A DNA stretch of 46,665 nt from UBA4660 sp034408895. GTDB lineage: Bacteria > Bacteroidota > Bacteroidia > Flavobacteriales_D > Sanyastnellaceae. Below, one piece after another: positions 25,789 to 33,379 of this stretch (position 1 is the first letter of the stretch; every line of letters begins with the position of its first letter). Made by a program: the position numbers and the translations under genes. Location of the stretch: positions 1-46,665 of the forward strand of contig JAWXCI010000007.1 in assembly GCA_034408895.1 (NCBI GenBank). Reading direction: 5' to 3'. The notes beneath the pieces were generated by a model. That model was given only the letters and a program-made list of their open reading frames with translations. It did not search any database and was not told the origin of the DNA.

Positions 25789-26367
25789 ATGATGGATTTA
25801 ATAAAACAACCCTGGCCCTGGTACATCGTTGGACCACTGATAGGGCTTACTATGGTTGCACTGCTTCTAAACGGCAAACGTTTCGGAGTGTCGAGAAATT
25901 TGAAAACAATATGCACCATAGCCGGAGCCGGTTCACTGTCCGACTACTTCAAAGGCGATTGGAAAAAACAAGCTTGGAACCTTGTATTTATCCTGGGGTC
26001 AATGATTGGCGGATACATTGCATTTAACTACATGTCCGATGATCCTTATGTGATGGTTTCAGAAAAAACAGAAGCCTGGCTTTCGTCTGTTGGTATTGAA
26101 AGCGCTGGCACAGCTTACCAGCCCGATGAAATTTTTTCCTGGCACGGATTCGCTTCCAATGGCGGATGGGTGCTGCTTATTATCGGTGGATTGCTGGTGG
26201 GATTTGGAACACGCTACGCTCAAGGCTGCACCAGTGGACACGCTATCAGCGGCCTCAGCAATTTCCAGTTGCCATCTCTGATAGCGGTCATTGGATTTTT
26301 TGCCGGAGGACTGATAATAACATGGCTTGTTCTTCCGTGGATGTTCACCTGGTTATTCAGTGCTTGA
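25789..26367 (+). CDS. YeeE/YedE-family transporter, first half
   Basis: A membrane protein of 192 residues with about five hydrophobic segments. It carries the signature GFGTRYAQGCTSGHAISGLS with the conserved Cys thought to relay sulfur in thiosulfate uptake by YeeE. Here the transporter is split over two genes; the second half follows after a 64-bp gap. Two ATGs (25789, 25792) fit; the TTG at 25765 is less likely. Transport of thiosulfate or another sulfur anion is inferred from the family. Confidence 0.85.
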   Translation: MMDLIKQPWPWYIVGPLIGLTMVALLLNGKRFGVSRNLKTICTIAGAGSLSDYFKGDWKKQAWNLVFILGSMIGGYIAFNYMSDDPYVMVSEKTEAWLSSVGIESAGTAYQPDEIFSWHGFASNGGWVLLIIGGLLVGFGTRYAQGCTSGHAISGLSNFQLPSLIAVIGFFAGGLIITWLVLPWMFTWLFSA

Positions 26368-26388
26368 TTTCAATTTCAAGCATGTTCA

Positions 26389-26430
26389 AACATTCAACAT
26401 TCAACACCCCAAATTCAACAATCAACAAAA
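26389..26430. repeat. Heptamer tract between the two YeeE-like genes
   Basis: Six 7-nt units: AACATTC AACATTC AACACCC CAAATTC AACAATC AACAAAA. The tract ends one base before the start codon at 26432. Confidence 0.65.
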
Positions 26431-26431
26431 A

Positions 26432-26845
26432 ATGAAATTCATCAGTTACCTTCTCATAGGAATTGTTTTCGGTATTGTTCTCACCAAAGGCGAAGTGATT
26501 TCGTGGTTTCGCATCATTGAGATGTTTCGCTTCGAATCTTTTCACATGTATGGCGTGATTGGATCCGCAGTTTTGGTAGGAGCTTGTTTTGTTTTTCTAG
26601 CTAAAAATTTTCAATGGAAGGGTCCTGACAATGAACCCTTGAGACCTATGCTTTACGACAAAGGATGGATACGCTATTTAGCAGGTGGAACCATCTTCGG
26701 GCTGGGATGGGCCATGACAGGCGCATGTCCCGGGCCACTGTTTATTAATGCGAGTGCAGGCTTCACCGTTTTCTATGTGGCCATAGCTGCCGCACTGTTG
26801 GGAACATTAATTTATGGAATGGTGAAAAAATATCTGCCGGAATAA
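26432..26845 (+). CDS. YeeE/YedE-family transporter, second half
   Basis: A 137-residue membrane protein (about four helices) of the DUF6691/YedE-half type. It has GTIFGLGWAMTGACPGPLF, a Cys-containing loop equivalent to the GCTSGH motif of its partner. With the preceding gene it should build one sulfur-compound transporter. I chose ATG 26432 (MKFISYLLIGIVFGIVL); the open frame runs 35 codons further upstream only because it crosses the heptamer tract. Confidence 0.85.
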   Translation: MKFISYLLIGIVFGIVLTKGEVISWFRIIEMFRFESFHMYGVIGSAVLVGACFVFLAKNFQWKGPDNEPLRPMLYDKGWIRYLAGGTIFGLGWAMTGACPGPLFINASAGFTVFYVAIAAALLGTLIYGMVKKYLPE

Positions 26846-26998
26846 TTTGTGGTTTGAGATGACAGTTATGGTTCTCGATAAAAAGCGGGGTGGAATGCGG
26901 GATTGGTTTGTTGGTGCAAACTTTCAGTCTTAAAAAATTCACTAAAAAATTATTACGAAAAAATTCCCCGTTGTAAATAGGCTGCAATGAGGATGCGA

Positions 26999-27009
26999 TA
27001 CATTGCGCC
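26999..27009 (+). promoter_or_regulatory. Possible -7 region of recA
   Basis: TACATTGCGCC 15 bp before the recA ATG, followed by an A-rich leader. It closely matches the element before the FKBP gene and the GCGCC extension seen before rplS. No -33 box at the usual spacing. I see no SOS box in the 180 bp upstream. Confidence 0.35.
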
Positions 27010-27024
27010 ATAATAAAAAAAGAC

Positions 27025-28032
27025 ATGAGTATAGAAGTAAACAAAGAAAAACAAAAGGCACTTCAACTTGCCCTGGACAAACTTGAAAAAACCTATGGCC
27101 GAGGTGCGGTTATGAGGCTGGGCGATGAACCCATTGAAAAACTGGAAGTGATACCGTCAGGATCCATCGGCCTCGATGTGGCACTTGGTGTGGGCGGCTA
27201 TCCTAAAGGAAGGATCATTGAAATTTATGGGCCTGAGTCTTCCGGTAAAACCACCTTGGCAATTCACGCCATTGCACAAGCACAAAAACTCGGTGGCATC
27301 TGTGCAGTAATTGATGCTGAACATGCATTTGATAAATTTTATGCTGAAGCGTTGGGTGTGGATACCGGCAACCTCCTCATCTCGCAGCCCGACCATGGAG
27401 AACAAGGACTTGAAATTGCCGACAACCTTATTCGTTCAGGTGCTATAGATTTAATTGTGATTGACTCGGTGGCTGCACTCACACCGCGAGCCGAGATTGA
27501 AGGCGAAATGGGCGATTCGCAAATGGGACTGCAGGCGCGGCTGATGTCGAAAGCATTACGAAAACTCACCGCCAACATTTCCAAGACCGGTTGCTGCTGC
27601 ATGTTCATTAACCAATTGCGTGAAAAAATAGGAGTCATGTTCGGCAACCCGGAAACCACCACCGGTGGAAATGCACTGAAGTTCTATGCCTCTATCCGCA
27701 TTGACATACGCAAGACTACCCAGATAAAGGATGGAGAAAATGTGATGGGTGTGCGAACCAAGGTGAAGGTGGTGAAGAATAAAGTAGCACCACCGTTCCG
27801 CAAAGCTGAATTCGACATTATGTATGGTGAAGGAATTTCGCGTATTGGGGAGTTGATTGATTTGGGAGTGGAGCACAACATCATCAAGAAGAGCGGTTCA
27901 TGGTTTAGTTATGGCGATACCAAACTGGGACAAGGCCGCGATGCGGTGAAGCAACTGCTGGACGACAACCCTGAATTGCAGAAGGAAATTGAAGACAAAC
28001 TCAAATTAGAATTGGCAAAGCCAAGCACTTAA
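27025..28032 (+). CDS. recA: Recombinase RecA
   Basis: The RecA strand-exchange protein (335 residues), which coats single-stranded DNA, pairs it with a homologue and activates the damage response. Walker A GPESSGKT is at 69-76, Walker B in LIVIDSVAAL, the DNA-binding L2 loop around MFGNPETTTGGNALKFYAS, and the signature ALRKLTANISK. The C-terminal acidic tail is short. ATG 27025 gives the normal N-terminus. It has its own terminator and no recX follows. Confidence 0.98.
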   Translation: MSIEVNKEKQKALQLALDKLEKTYGRGAVMRLGDEPIEKLEVIPSGSIGLDVALGVGGYPKGRIIEIYGPESSGKTTLAIHAIAQAQKLGGICAVIDAEHAFDKFYAEALGVDTGNLLISQPDHGEQGLEIADNLIRSGAIDLIVIDSVAALTPRAEIEGEMGDSQMGLQARLMSKALRKLTANISKTGCCCMFINQLREKIGVMFGNPETTTGGNALKFYASIRIDIRKTTQIKDGENVMGVRTKVKVVKNKVAPPFRKAEFDIMYGEGISRIGELIDLGVEHNIIKKSGSWFSYGDTKLGQGRDAVKQLLDDNPELQKEIEDKLKLELAKPST

Positions 28033-28054
28033 TTTATCCCTTAAATAATTTCGG

Positions 28055-28089
28055 AAAGCCACCACGCAGCAGCGTGGTGGCTTTTTTTT
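28055..28089 (+). terminator. recA terminator
   Basis: A perfect 13-bp stem AAAGCCACCACGC/GCGTGGTGGCTTT with a 4-nt loop running into T8, starting 23 bp after the recA stop. Confidence 0.92.
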
Positions 28090-28189
28090 GTTCAACTTCA
28101 TGATTGGGATTGTTGTGGAAAATAAATGGCAGTAATTCTGCCTCCGCATGCAACACCCTCACATTTGCCCACCTTAAATAACCCCCCCT

Positions 28190-28825
28190 ATGGAATTCCT
28201 CAAAAAAATATGGAGCCGCAGATGGTTTCGCTTCCTGCTTATTTTTTTCAGCATTTGTTTTTTGTTGTTTCTTTTGCGTCATCCCGTTTTGCGAGGCATG
28301 GGCAATTATCTTGTGTGTGAAGATGCTCTGCAAAAAACAGATGCCATAGTAGTGCTGGGTGGCAACAGTTATGAACGCGGAATGGAAGCAGCAAATGTTT
28401 ACGTGCAATTTCCTGGAACCACCATACTGTGTACCGGTGGCAACGTGCCCATGCAGTTACTGGCGTTTGATACCATGATGTATGAAGCACAACTCACACG
28501 CATGCTTTTGCACAAACATCATGTGCCCGCTACGTCCGTTGTGGCTCTCACCACAGCGCACTCCACGCGCGATGAAGCGTTTGAATTGCTGGACTATTGC
28601 CGGAATGAAAAAATAAATTCACTCACCATAATTACCAGCAATTTTCACTTGCGCAGAACACGAAACACATTTGAAGGAATTTTTAAGGATGCTGGAATTG
28701 AACTCCGATTTCATGGTGCGCCTGCCGCAGCGTTCAAGCCAGACACGTGGTGGCAAGATGAAGAAGGACTGATAACAGTGAATAACGAGTTTGTGAAGTT
28801 AATTTATTATTGGTGGAAGTATTGA
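28190..28825 (+). CDS. YdcF/DUF218-family membrane-anchored protein
   Basis: A 211-residue protein with one N-terminal membrane helix (about 14-31) and a DUF218 domain: TDAIVVLGGNSYERG, then TILCTGGNVP, STRDEAFELL and LTIITSNFHLRRTRNTF. SanA/YdcF relatives affect envelope permeability in enterobacteria; the biochemical activity is unknown. The domain would lie in the periplasm. It is a single gene between recA and the OmpA/TPR lipoprotein. Confidence 0.85.
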   Translation: MEFLKKIWSRRWFRFLLIFFSICFLLFLLRHPVLRGMGNYLVCEDALQKTDAIVVLGGNSYERGMEAANVYVQFPGTTILCTGGNVPMQLLAFDTMMYEAQLTRMLLHKHHVPATSVVALTTAHSTRDEAFELLDYCRNEKINSLTIITSNFHLRRTRNTFEGIFKDAGIELRFHGAPAAAFKPDTWWQDEEGLITVNNEFVKLIYYWWKY

Positions 28826-28943
28826 ACTTCACTGTGCAATTGCGTTGTATAGTCAATAGATAATTGCGCAAATCCTCCTCAAATTTTCCTCCCGTTGCCA
28901 GCTAAATTCACTCGCAGCCAGTTTAAGATTTTTCTTCCTCTGA

Positions 28944-28985
28944 GACCGCAGACTGATGACCAGAGACCAATGACCGATGCACGGA
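28944..28985. repeat. Heptamer tract upstream of OmpA/TPR gene
   Basis: Six units in phase: GACCGCA GACTGAT GACCAGA GACCAAT GACCGAT GCACGGA. It lies just upstream of the promoter at 29007. Confidence 0.65.
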
Positions 28986-29006
28986 TGTGATTGTCTGACA
29001 ATTTCA

Positions 29007-29036
29007 TTGCATTACAAGATGCCACGATTAGATTTG
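29007..29036 (+). promoter_or_regulatory. Promoter of the OmpA/TPR lipoprotein gene
   Basis: TTG (29007-29009), a 19-bp spacer and TAGATTTG (29029-29036): a textbook Bacteroidota primary promoter. The transcript would begin near 29043 with about 44 nt of leader. Confidence 0.7.
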
Positions 29037-29086
29037 CCCCAATATTTGAAAGAATCAATAACATAATAAAACTAATCTATTAAAGA

Positions 29087-30784
29087 ATGAAAAAGAACAG
29101 CTTTTACATTTTGGCTGTAGCAGTCATCTCCGCTCTGGTGCTCGCATCCTGTGCTAACCTGGGCAAAATGGAGAAACGAATTGAAGAACTGGGGGCTAAA
29201 GCCGAACCGAATCCATTGGAAGTGCATGGCGACAGCATTGAGCTGAGCATCAGCGGAAAATATCCTGAGAAGTACTTCTCTAAAAAAGCAATCGTGGAAG
29301 CCACTCCCGTGCTTGTTTATGATGGTGGCGAAACCAAGTATAAAATGAAGGGCTACCAGGGCGAAAAAGCAGCTGGTAATTATGAAATGATTCCGTACAA
29401 AACGGGAAAGAGCTTCAGCTACAACGACAAGATTGCTTACAAGCCAGCCATGGACGTGAGCAAACTGGAATTGCGCATCCACGGCATGCAGGGAAAGAAG
29501 ACAGCCGACTTCGCTCCCGTTCCCATTGCCGATGGTGTAATAACCACTCCTTATCTAATGAAGAATGATGACAAAGTCATTTACGCCAAAGACAACTTCG
29601 TGCGCACCCTTAATTTCACTAAAGAAGCTATAGTGAATTTCGACTACAACTCCAGCGTGTTGAAGAAGGGCCAGGTAAACGATAGCGACATGGTGGCGCT
29701 TGGCAACTTCTTCAATGAGGTTCAGGCCAATCCCAAGTTGAAAATTACTAAAATAGAATTCCAGAGCTATGCATCACCAGAAGGAGAAATCTTCCTCAAT
29801 GAAAACCTGGCAGTGGAACGGGCAGATGCAGGCAAGAAGGCCCTCACCGAGATGGTGAAGAAGAAGAAACTCGATGCCTTCGTTACCGAAAATCTTTTTA
29901 TGATGAACCCGAAAGGAGAAGACTGGGAAGGTTTCCGCGCAGCCATGGAGAAGAGCGGTATTGAAGACCGCGACATCATCATACGCATTCTTGAAAAAAC
30001 CACTGACCTTCCAAGCCGCGAGCAGGAGATCAAAAACATTTCGAAGACATATCAGGAAATCCAGAAAGATATTTTCCCACAATTGCGCAGATGCATCATT
30101 CGTGTTTCCTATGATGAAGAGGGATACAGCGATGCCGAGCTTAAAACCCTTTCCGCATCCACTGCCGACTCGCTTACCTACGAAGAGTTGATGAAAGCCG
30201 GTACCCTTACAGAAGACCTCGCACTCAAAACCAGTATTTACCAGGCAGCGGCCCGCAAGAGCGATGCCGACTGGCGCGCTACCAACAACCTCGCTGCAGT
30301 GCAGTACATGCAGAACAAAACAGGTGATGCAGAATCATCCTGGACAAAAGCTTACGGCCTGAAGAAAAGCCCCGAGACCAGCAACAACATGGGAATCGCC
30401 ACAAGGCTTAAAGGCGACCGCAAGCAAGCCGTGGTGTATTGGAAAGAATCAGGCAGCCCTGAGGCGAAGTACAACCAGGGCCTGGTGAACATCCAGAACG
30501 GTGATTATGCATCTGCCGTAAACAACATGAGCGGCTACAAGACTTACAACAGCGCTCTTGCCAAACTGCTGAACGGTGACAATGCCGGTGCAAAGGCCGA
30601 CCTGGATGCCAGCGGTGATACTTCTGCAATGGCTGATTACCTGAGGGCAGTAATAGCAGCCCGCAGTGGCGATGGTGGCGGTGTGGCCACAGCCATGAAG
30701 AGTGCAGTACAGAAAGACAGTTCCCTTGCGGCAAAAGCTGCAAAGGACCCAGAGTTCCGCAACCACAAGGACGCGCTGAACTAG
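29087..30784 (+). CDS. OmpA-domain/TPR lipoprotein
   Basis: A 565-residue lipoprotein, lipobox LVLASC with Cys22. After about 160 residues of beta-rich sequence comes an OmpA-like segment (about 185-330: VNFDYNSSVLKKGQ, FQSYASPEGEIFLNENLAVERADAG), which may grip peptidoglycan, although it is longer and more divergent than classical OmpA. The C-terminal part (about 370-560) is TPR-like (ATNNLAAVQYMQNKTGDAES, SNNMGIATRLKGDRKQAV, YNQGLVNIQNGDYASAVNNM). OmpA plus TPR lipoproteins occur in T9SS assembly (PorE/PorW contexts), but this domain order differs, so I do not assign a name. Strong promoter and terminator suggest a highly expressed single gene. Confidence 0.75.
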   Translation: MKKNSFYILAVAVISALVLASCANLGKMEKRIEELGAKAEPNPLEVHGDSIELSISGKYPEKYFSKKAIVEATPVLVYDGGETKYKMKGYQGEKAAGNYEMIPYKTGKSFSYNDKIAYKPAMDVSKLELRIHGMQGKKTADFAPVPIADGVITTPYLMKNDDKVIYAKDNFVRTLNFTKEAIVNFDYNSSVLKKGQVNDSDMVALGNFFNEVQANPKLKITKIEFQSYASPEGEIFLNENLAVERADAGKKALTEMVKKKKLDAFVTENLFMMNPKGEDWEGFRAAMEKSGIEDRDIIIRILEKTTDLPSREQEIKNISKTYQEIQKDIFPQLRRCIIRVSYDEEGYSDAELKTLSASTADSLTYEELMKAGTLTEDLALKTSIYQAAARKSDADWRATNNLAAVQYMQNKTGDAESSWTKAYGLKKSPETSNNMGIATRLKGDRKQAVVYWKESGSPEAKYNQGLVNIQNGDYASAVNNMSGYKTYNSALAKLLNGDNAGAKADLDASGDTSAMADYLRAVIAARSGDGGGVATAMKSAVQKDSSLAAKAAKDPEFRNHKDALN

Positions 30785-30809
30785 TGAGTAACTGTATATG
30801 AATTTTTGG

Positions 30810-30838
30810 AAAGCCCTGGCCTCTATGCCGGGGCTTTT
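30810..30838 (+). terminator. Intrinsic terminator
   Basis: An 11-bp stem AAAGCCCTGGC/GCCGGGGCTTT (one G-T pair) with a 6-nt loop and T4, 25 bp after the OmpA/TPR gene. Confidence 0.85.
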
Positions 30839-30922
30839 CAATTTCTGTCTACACCACAACGTTTGACGAACCTTTGCCTGCCTGCTGCCAACTCATAACT
30901 TGTCACTCCTTTTATTTGCGCC

Positions 30923-31684
30923 ATGCAAATCACTTTTCTGGGAACAGGTACCTCGCAGGGTGTTCCCGTTATCGCTTGCCTTTGTGAGGTGTGCGCTTCG
31001 CAAGATGAGCGGGATAAGCGGCTGCGCACTTCCATACTGATTTCACATGAAGGAAAAAATGTGGTGATTGATAGCGGGCCTGATTTCCGCCAACAGATGC
31101 TGCGAGAAAATGTGAAGATGATAGAAGCGGTGGTTTTCACTCACGAACACAAAGACCACGTAGCAGGGCTGGATGATGTGCGCGCATTCAACTATTTCGG
31201 CAGGAAAACAATGGATGTTTACTGCACCGCACAAGTGGAGCAAGCCATAAGGCGGGAATTTCATTACGCCTTCAGCGAATCTAACTATCCCGCAGTGCCG
31301 CAATTAAATCTGGTGAGGATGGAGCACCAGCGGTTTGAAATTGCCGGTATCCCTTTTCAGCCCATTCCTGTTCTGCACTTCGGGCTTCCAGTGCTCGGCT
31401 TCCGAATGGGGCGCTTCACTTACATCACTGATGCGAATGAAATTCCTGCGTCATCTAAAGAAAAAATAATGGGGAGCGAAATTCTTGTGCTCAATGCTCT
31501 GAGGACGGAAAAACATCCATCGCACTTTAATCTGGATGAAGCCCTTGCGGTTATACAAGAATTGAAACCAGCCACTGCCTGGCTCACCCACATCAGCCAC
31601 CAGCTAGGCCGCCATTCCGATGTAGAAAAAAAGCTGCCCGCAAATGTTCGTCTTGCTTATGATGGATTGAAACTGGAAATCTGA
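30923..31684 (+). CDS. PhnP-like MBL-fold metallo-hydrolase
   Basis: A 253-residue metallo-beta-lactamase-fold protein with HxHxDH at 74-79 (THEHKDHVAGLDD) and further ligands in VLHFGLPVLGF, ITDANEI and the final LTHISH. The N-terminus GTGTSQGVPVIACLCEVC resembles PhnP, where such cysteines bind a structural zinc. PhnP cleaves cyclic phosphodiesters; no phosphonate genes are nearby, so the substrate is open. Its stop is immediately followed by the ATG of the next gene (TGAATG), an operon pair. Confidence 0.85.
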   Translation: MQITFLGTGTSQGVPVIACLCEVCASQDERDKRLRTSILISHEGKNVVIDSGPDFRQQMLRENVKMIEAVVFTHEHKDHVAGLDDVRAFNYFGRKTMDVYCTAQVEQAIRREFHYAFSESNYPAVPQLNLVRMEHQRFEIAGIPFQPIPVLHFGLPVLGFRMGRFTYITDANEIPASSKEKIMGSEILVLNALRTEKHPSHFNLDEALAVIQELKPATAWLTHISHQLGRHSDVEKKLPANVRLAYDGLKLEI

Positions 31685-32548
31685 ATGAACAAACTCCTGT
31701 ATTATCTGGTGCTACTTCCCATCAGTAAACTTCCTTATACACTGCTGTACGGTCTTTCTGATTTACTGTTTTTCGTACTTTGGTATGTGGCCGGCTATCG
31801 GAAAAAAGTGGTAATGGGAAATCTTGAAAAATGTTTCCCTGGAAAAAAAAAGGATGAGATAAAAGCAATTGCCAGAAAATTTTATAGCCACCTGTGCGAC
31901 CTGGTGCTGGAGAGTGTAAAGAATTTTTCCATTACACGGCAAGAAGCAAGTGCTCGTGTAAAGAACATCAATCCAGAAGTGCTCAACGGGTTTTCGGAAA
32001 AGGGCCAAAGCATTGTGGTTTGTGGCGGCCACTGTGGCAATTGGGAACTTTGGGCTGTAGCCACGCCCATGGTAGTGAGGCATAAAATGATAGGTATCTA
32101 CAAGAAACTGAGCAATCCATTCTTCGATAGCAAAATGCGGGAGACCAGAAATAAATTCGGGATGAAACTGGTTTCAACCCGCGAAACGGGAGAATACCTT
32201 CGGCTCAATGCGGATGAAACCAAAGCATTGATTCTCGCCTTCGACCAATCGCCAGGGGATCCCAAAAAATGTGTGTGGGTAAATTTTATGGGACAAGAAA
32301 CAGCGGCATATTTCGGTGCGGAGAAGTACGCAAGAGAATTTGACTACCCTGTGGTGTATGGCTACGTGAGGAAAGAAAAACGCGGCTACTATTCTTGCGA
32401 ATACCGCGTGCTTTTTGAGCACCCTCGTCAGCAACCAGAAGGCATTATCACCCAAAAACTTTTTGAGGTGCTGGAAGAAGAAATAAAACGTGAACCCTAT
32501 AACTGGCTTTGGTCGCACAAGCGATGGAAACACAAGCGGCCTGTGTAA
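31685..32548 (+). CDS. LpxL-like lipid A/lysophospholipid acyltransferase
   Basis: A 287-residue inner-membrane acyltransferase. An N-terminal membrane helix (about 20-38) is followed by the family motif HxxxxE in GGHCGNWELW, and FDQSPGDP and VNFMGQETAAYF match the second conserved blocks of HtrB/LpxL proteins. It probably adds a secondary acyl chain to lipid A. It starts directly at the stop of the metallo-hydrolase gene. Whether it is lauroyl- or other-chain specific cannot be seen. Confidence 0.88.
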   Translation: MNKLLYYLVLLPISKLPYTLLYGLSDLLFFVLWYVAGYRKKVVMGNLEKCFPGKKKDEIKAIARKFYSHLCDLVLESVKNFSITRQEASARVKNINPEVLNGFSEKGQSIVVCGGHCGNWELWAVATPMVVRHKMIGIYKKLSNPFFDSKMRETRNKFGMKLVSTRETGEYLRLNADETKALILAFDQSPGDPKKCVWVNFMGQETAAYFGAEKYAREFDYPVVYGYVRKEKRGYYSCEYRVLFEHPRQQPEGIITQKLFEVLEEEIKREPYNWLWSHKRWKHKRPV

Positions 32549-32616
32549 TTGCCGGTTCAAGTTCTAATAATGATGTACTAAAACTGGAGATTACACCACA
32601 AAAAGAGCGTTGACGT

Positions 32617-32646
32617 TTTGCCGGCTATGCAACCTTCGTATTATTG
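32617..32646 (+). promoter_or_regulatory. Possible promoter of rplS
   Basis: TTTG (32617-32620), an 18-bp spacer and TATTATTG (32639-32646) followed by CGCCCCC. Close to, but not exactly, TAnnTTTG. The leader would be about 30 nt. Confidence 0.5.
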
Positions 32647-32682
32647 CGCCCCCAAATTTTCTCACCTAATAGGTCAAATCCC

Positions 32683-33081
32683 ATGAATCGTATTAAAGAG
32701 CTTGAAAACAGAATAAACCCGGTAAAGGCGCTGGCCGATTTTAAATCCGGTGATACCATTACCGTCAGCTATAAAATTGTTGAAGGAGCAAAAGAGCGCA
32801 TACAGGAATTTACCGGTGTAGTGCTGCAGCGCAGGGGCACTGGTTCAACCGCTACGTTTACTGTCCGCAAGATGTCGGGTGGTATTGGTGTGGAAAGAAT
32901 TTTTCCAGTTGCCTCACCATTTATTGATGGCATCGCGGTGCTGAAACGCGGACGAGTGCGCAGGGCGCGTCTGTTCTACCTCCGCAAGCTTACCGGCAAA
33001 GCCTCACGCATTCAGGAGAGAAAAAAATTCACCGCAGTTGAAGTTCCTGCCACACCAGCCCCGGCTGAAACGGAAGCATAA
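32683..33081 (+). CDS. rplS: 50S ribosomal protein L19
   Basis: Ribosomal protein L19, which lies at the interface of the two subunits. Family segments: FKSGDTITVSYKIVEG, ERIQEFTGVVLQRRG, TFTVRKMSGGIGVERIFP and the basic RVRRARLFYLRKLTGKASR. The 132 residues include a C-terminal Ala/Pro/Glu tail (PATPAPAETEA) beyond the usual end, common in Bacteroidota. ATG 32683 is the family start. It stands alone, without rpsP-rimM-trmD. Confidence 0.97.
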   Translation: MNRIKELENRINPVKALADFKSGDTITVSYKIVEGAKERIQEFTGVVLQRRGTGSTATFTVRKMSGGIGVERIFPVASPFIDGIAVLKRGRVRRARLFYLRKLTGKASRIQERKKFTAVEVPATPAPAETEA

Positions 33082-33107
33082 CACTGAGATTTTTAAACGC
33101 ATAATAG

Positions 33108-33134
33108 AGGGCGGCCAAATGGTTCGCCCTTTTT
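33108..33134 (+). terminator. rplS terminator
   Basis: Stem AGGGCG (33108-33113) with CGCCCT (33125-33130) and T5 (33130-33134). Confidence 0.75.
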
Positions 33135-33219
33135 CATTGCTTACCTCGAGGCATTGCTAATTTCTTCCCCATAACCCTGCCCGACCGACAAACGGTTATC
33201 AGAATGGTCATTGCTAATT

Positions 33220-33240
33220 GAAAACCCGAAACTGGAAACT
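33220..33240. repeat. Heptamer tract upstream of microprotein gene
   Basis: GAAAACC CGAAACT GGAAACT in exact 7-nt phase, 15 bp before the ATG at 33256. Confidence 0.5.
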
Positions 33241-33255
33241 TATTTTTACCCCCTC

Positions 33256-33378
33256 ATGTCTGAAAAGGTCAAGATATTTTTAAAACGATATGGCTGGTGG
33301 GCCATCTTGTTTTTTGTGGTGAAAGGGGTGGTGTCGCTTTTCCTAATCTGGAAAGCCGGTGAAGCCATTTTGGATTGA
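33256..33378 (+). CDS. 40-residue single-helix membrane microprotein
   Basis: An ATG-initiated frame of 40 codons: a basic N-terminus (MSEKVKIFLKRYGWW) and one membrane helix (about 15-33, ILFFVVKGVVSLFLIW). Small proteins of this pattern, aromatic Trp pair then a VKG-containing helix, occur widely in Bacteroidota, which favours a real gene. Function unknown. It ends one base before the convergent patatin gene. Confidence 0.6.
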   Translation: MSEKVKIFLKRYGWWAILFFVVKGVVSLFLIWKAGEAILD

Positions 33379-33379
33379 G

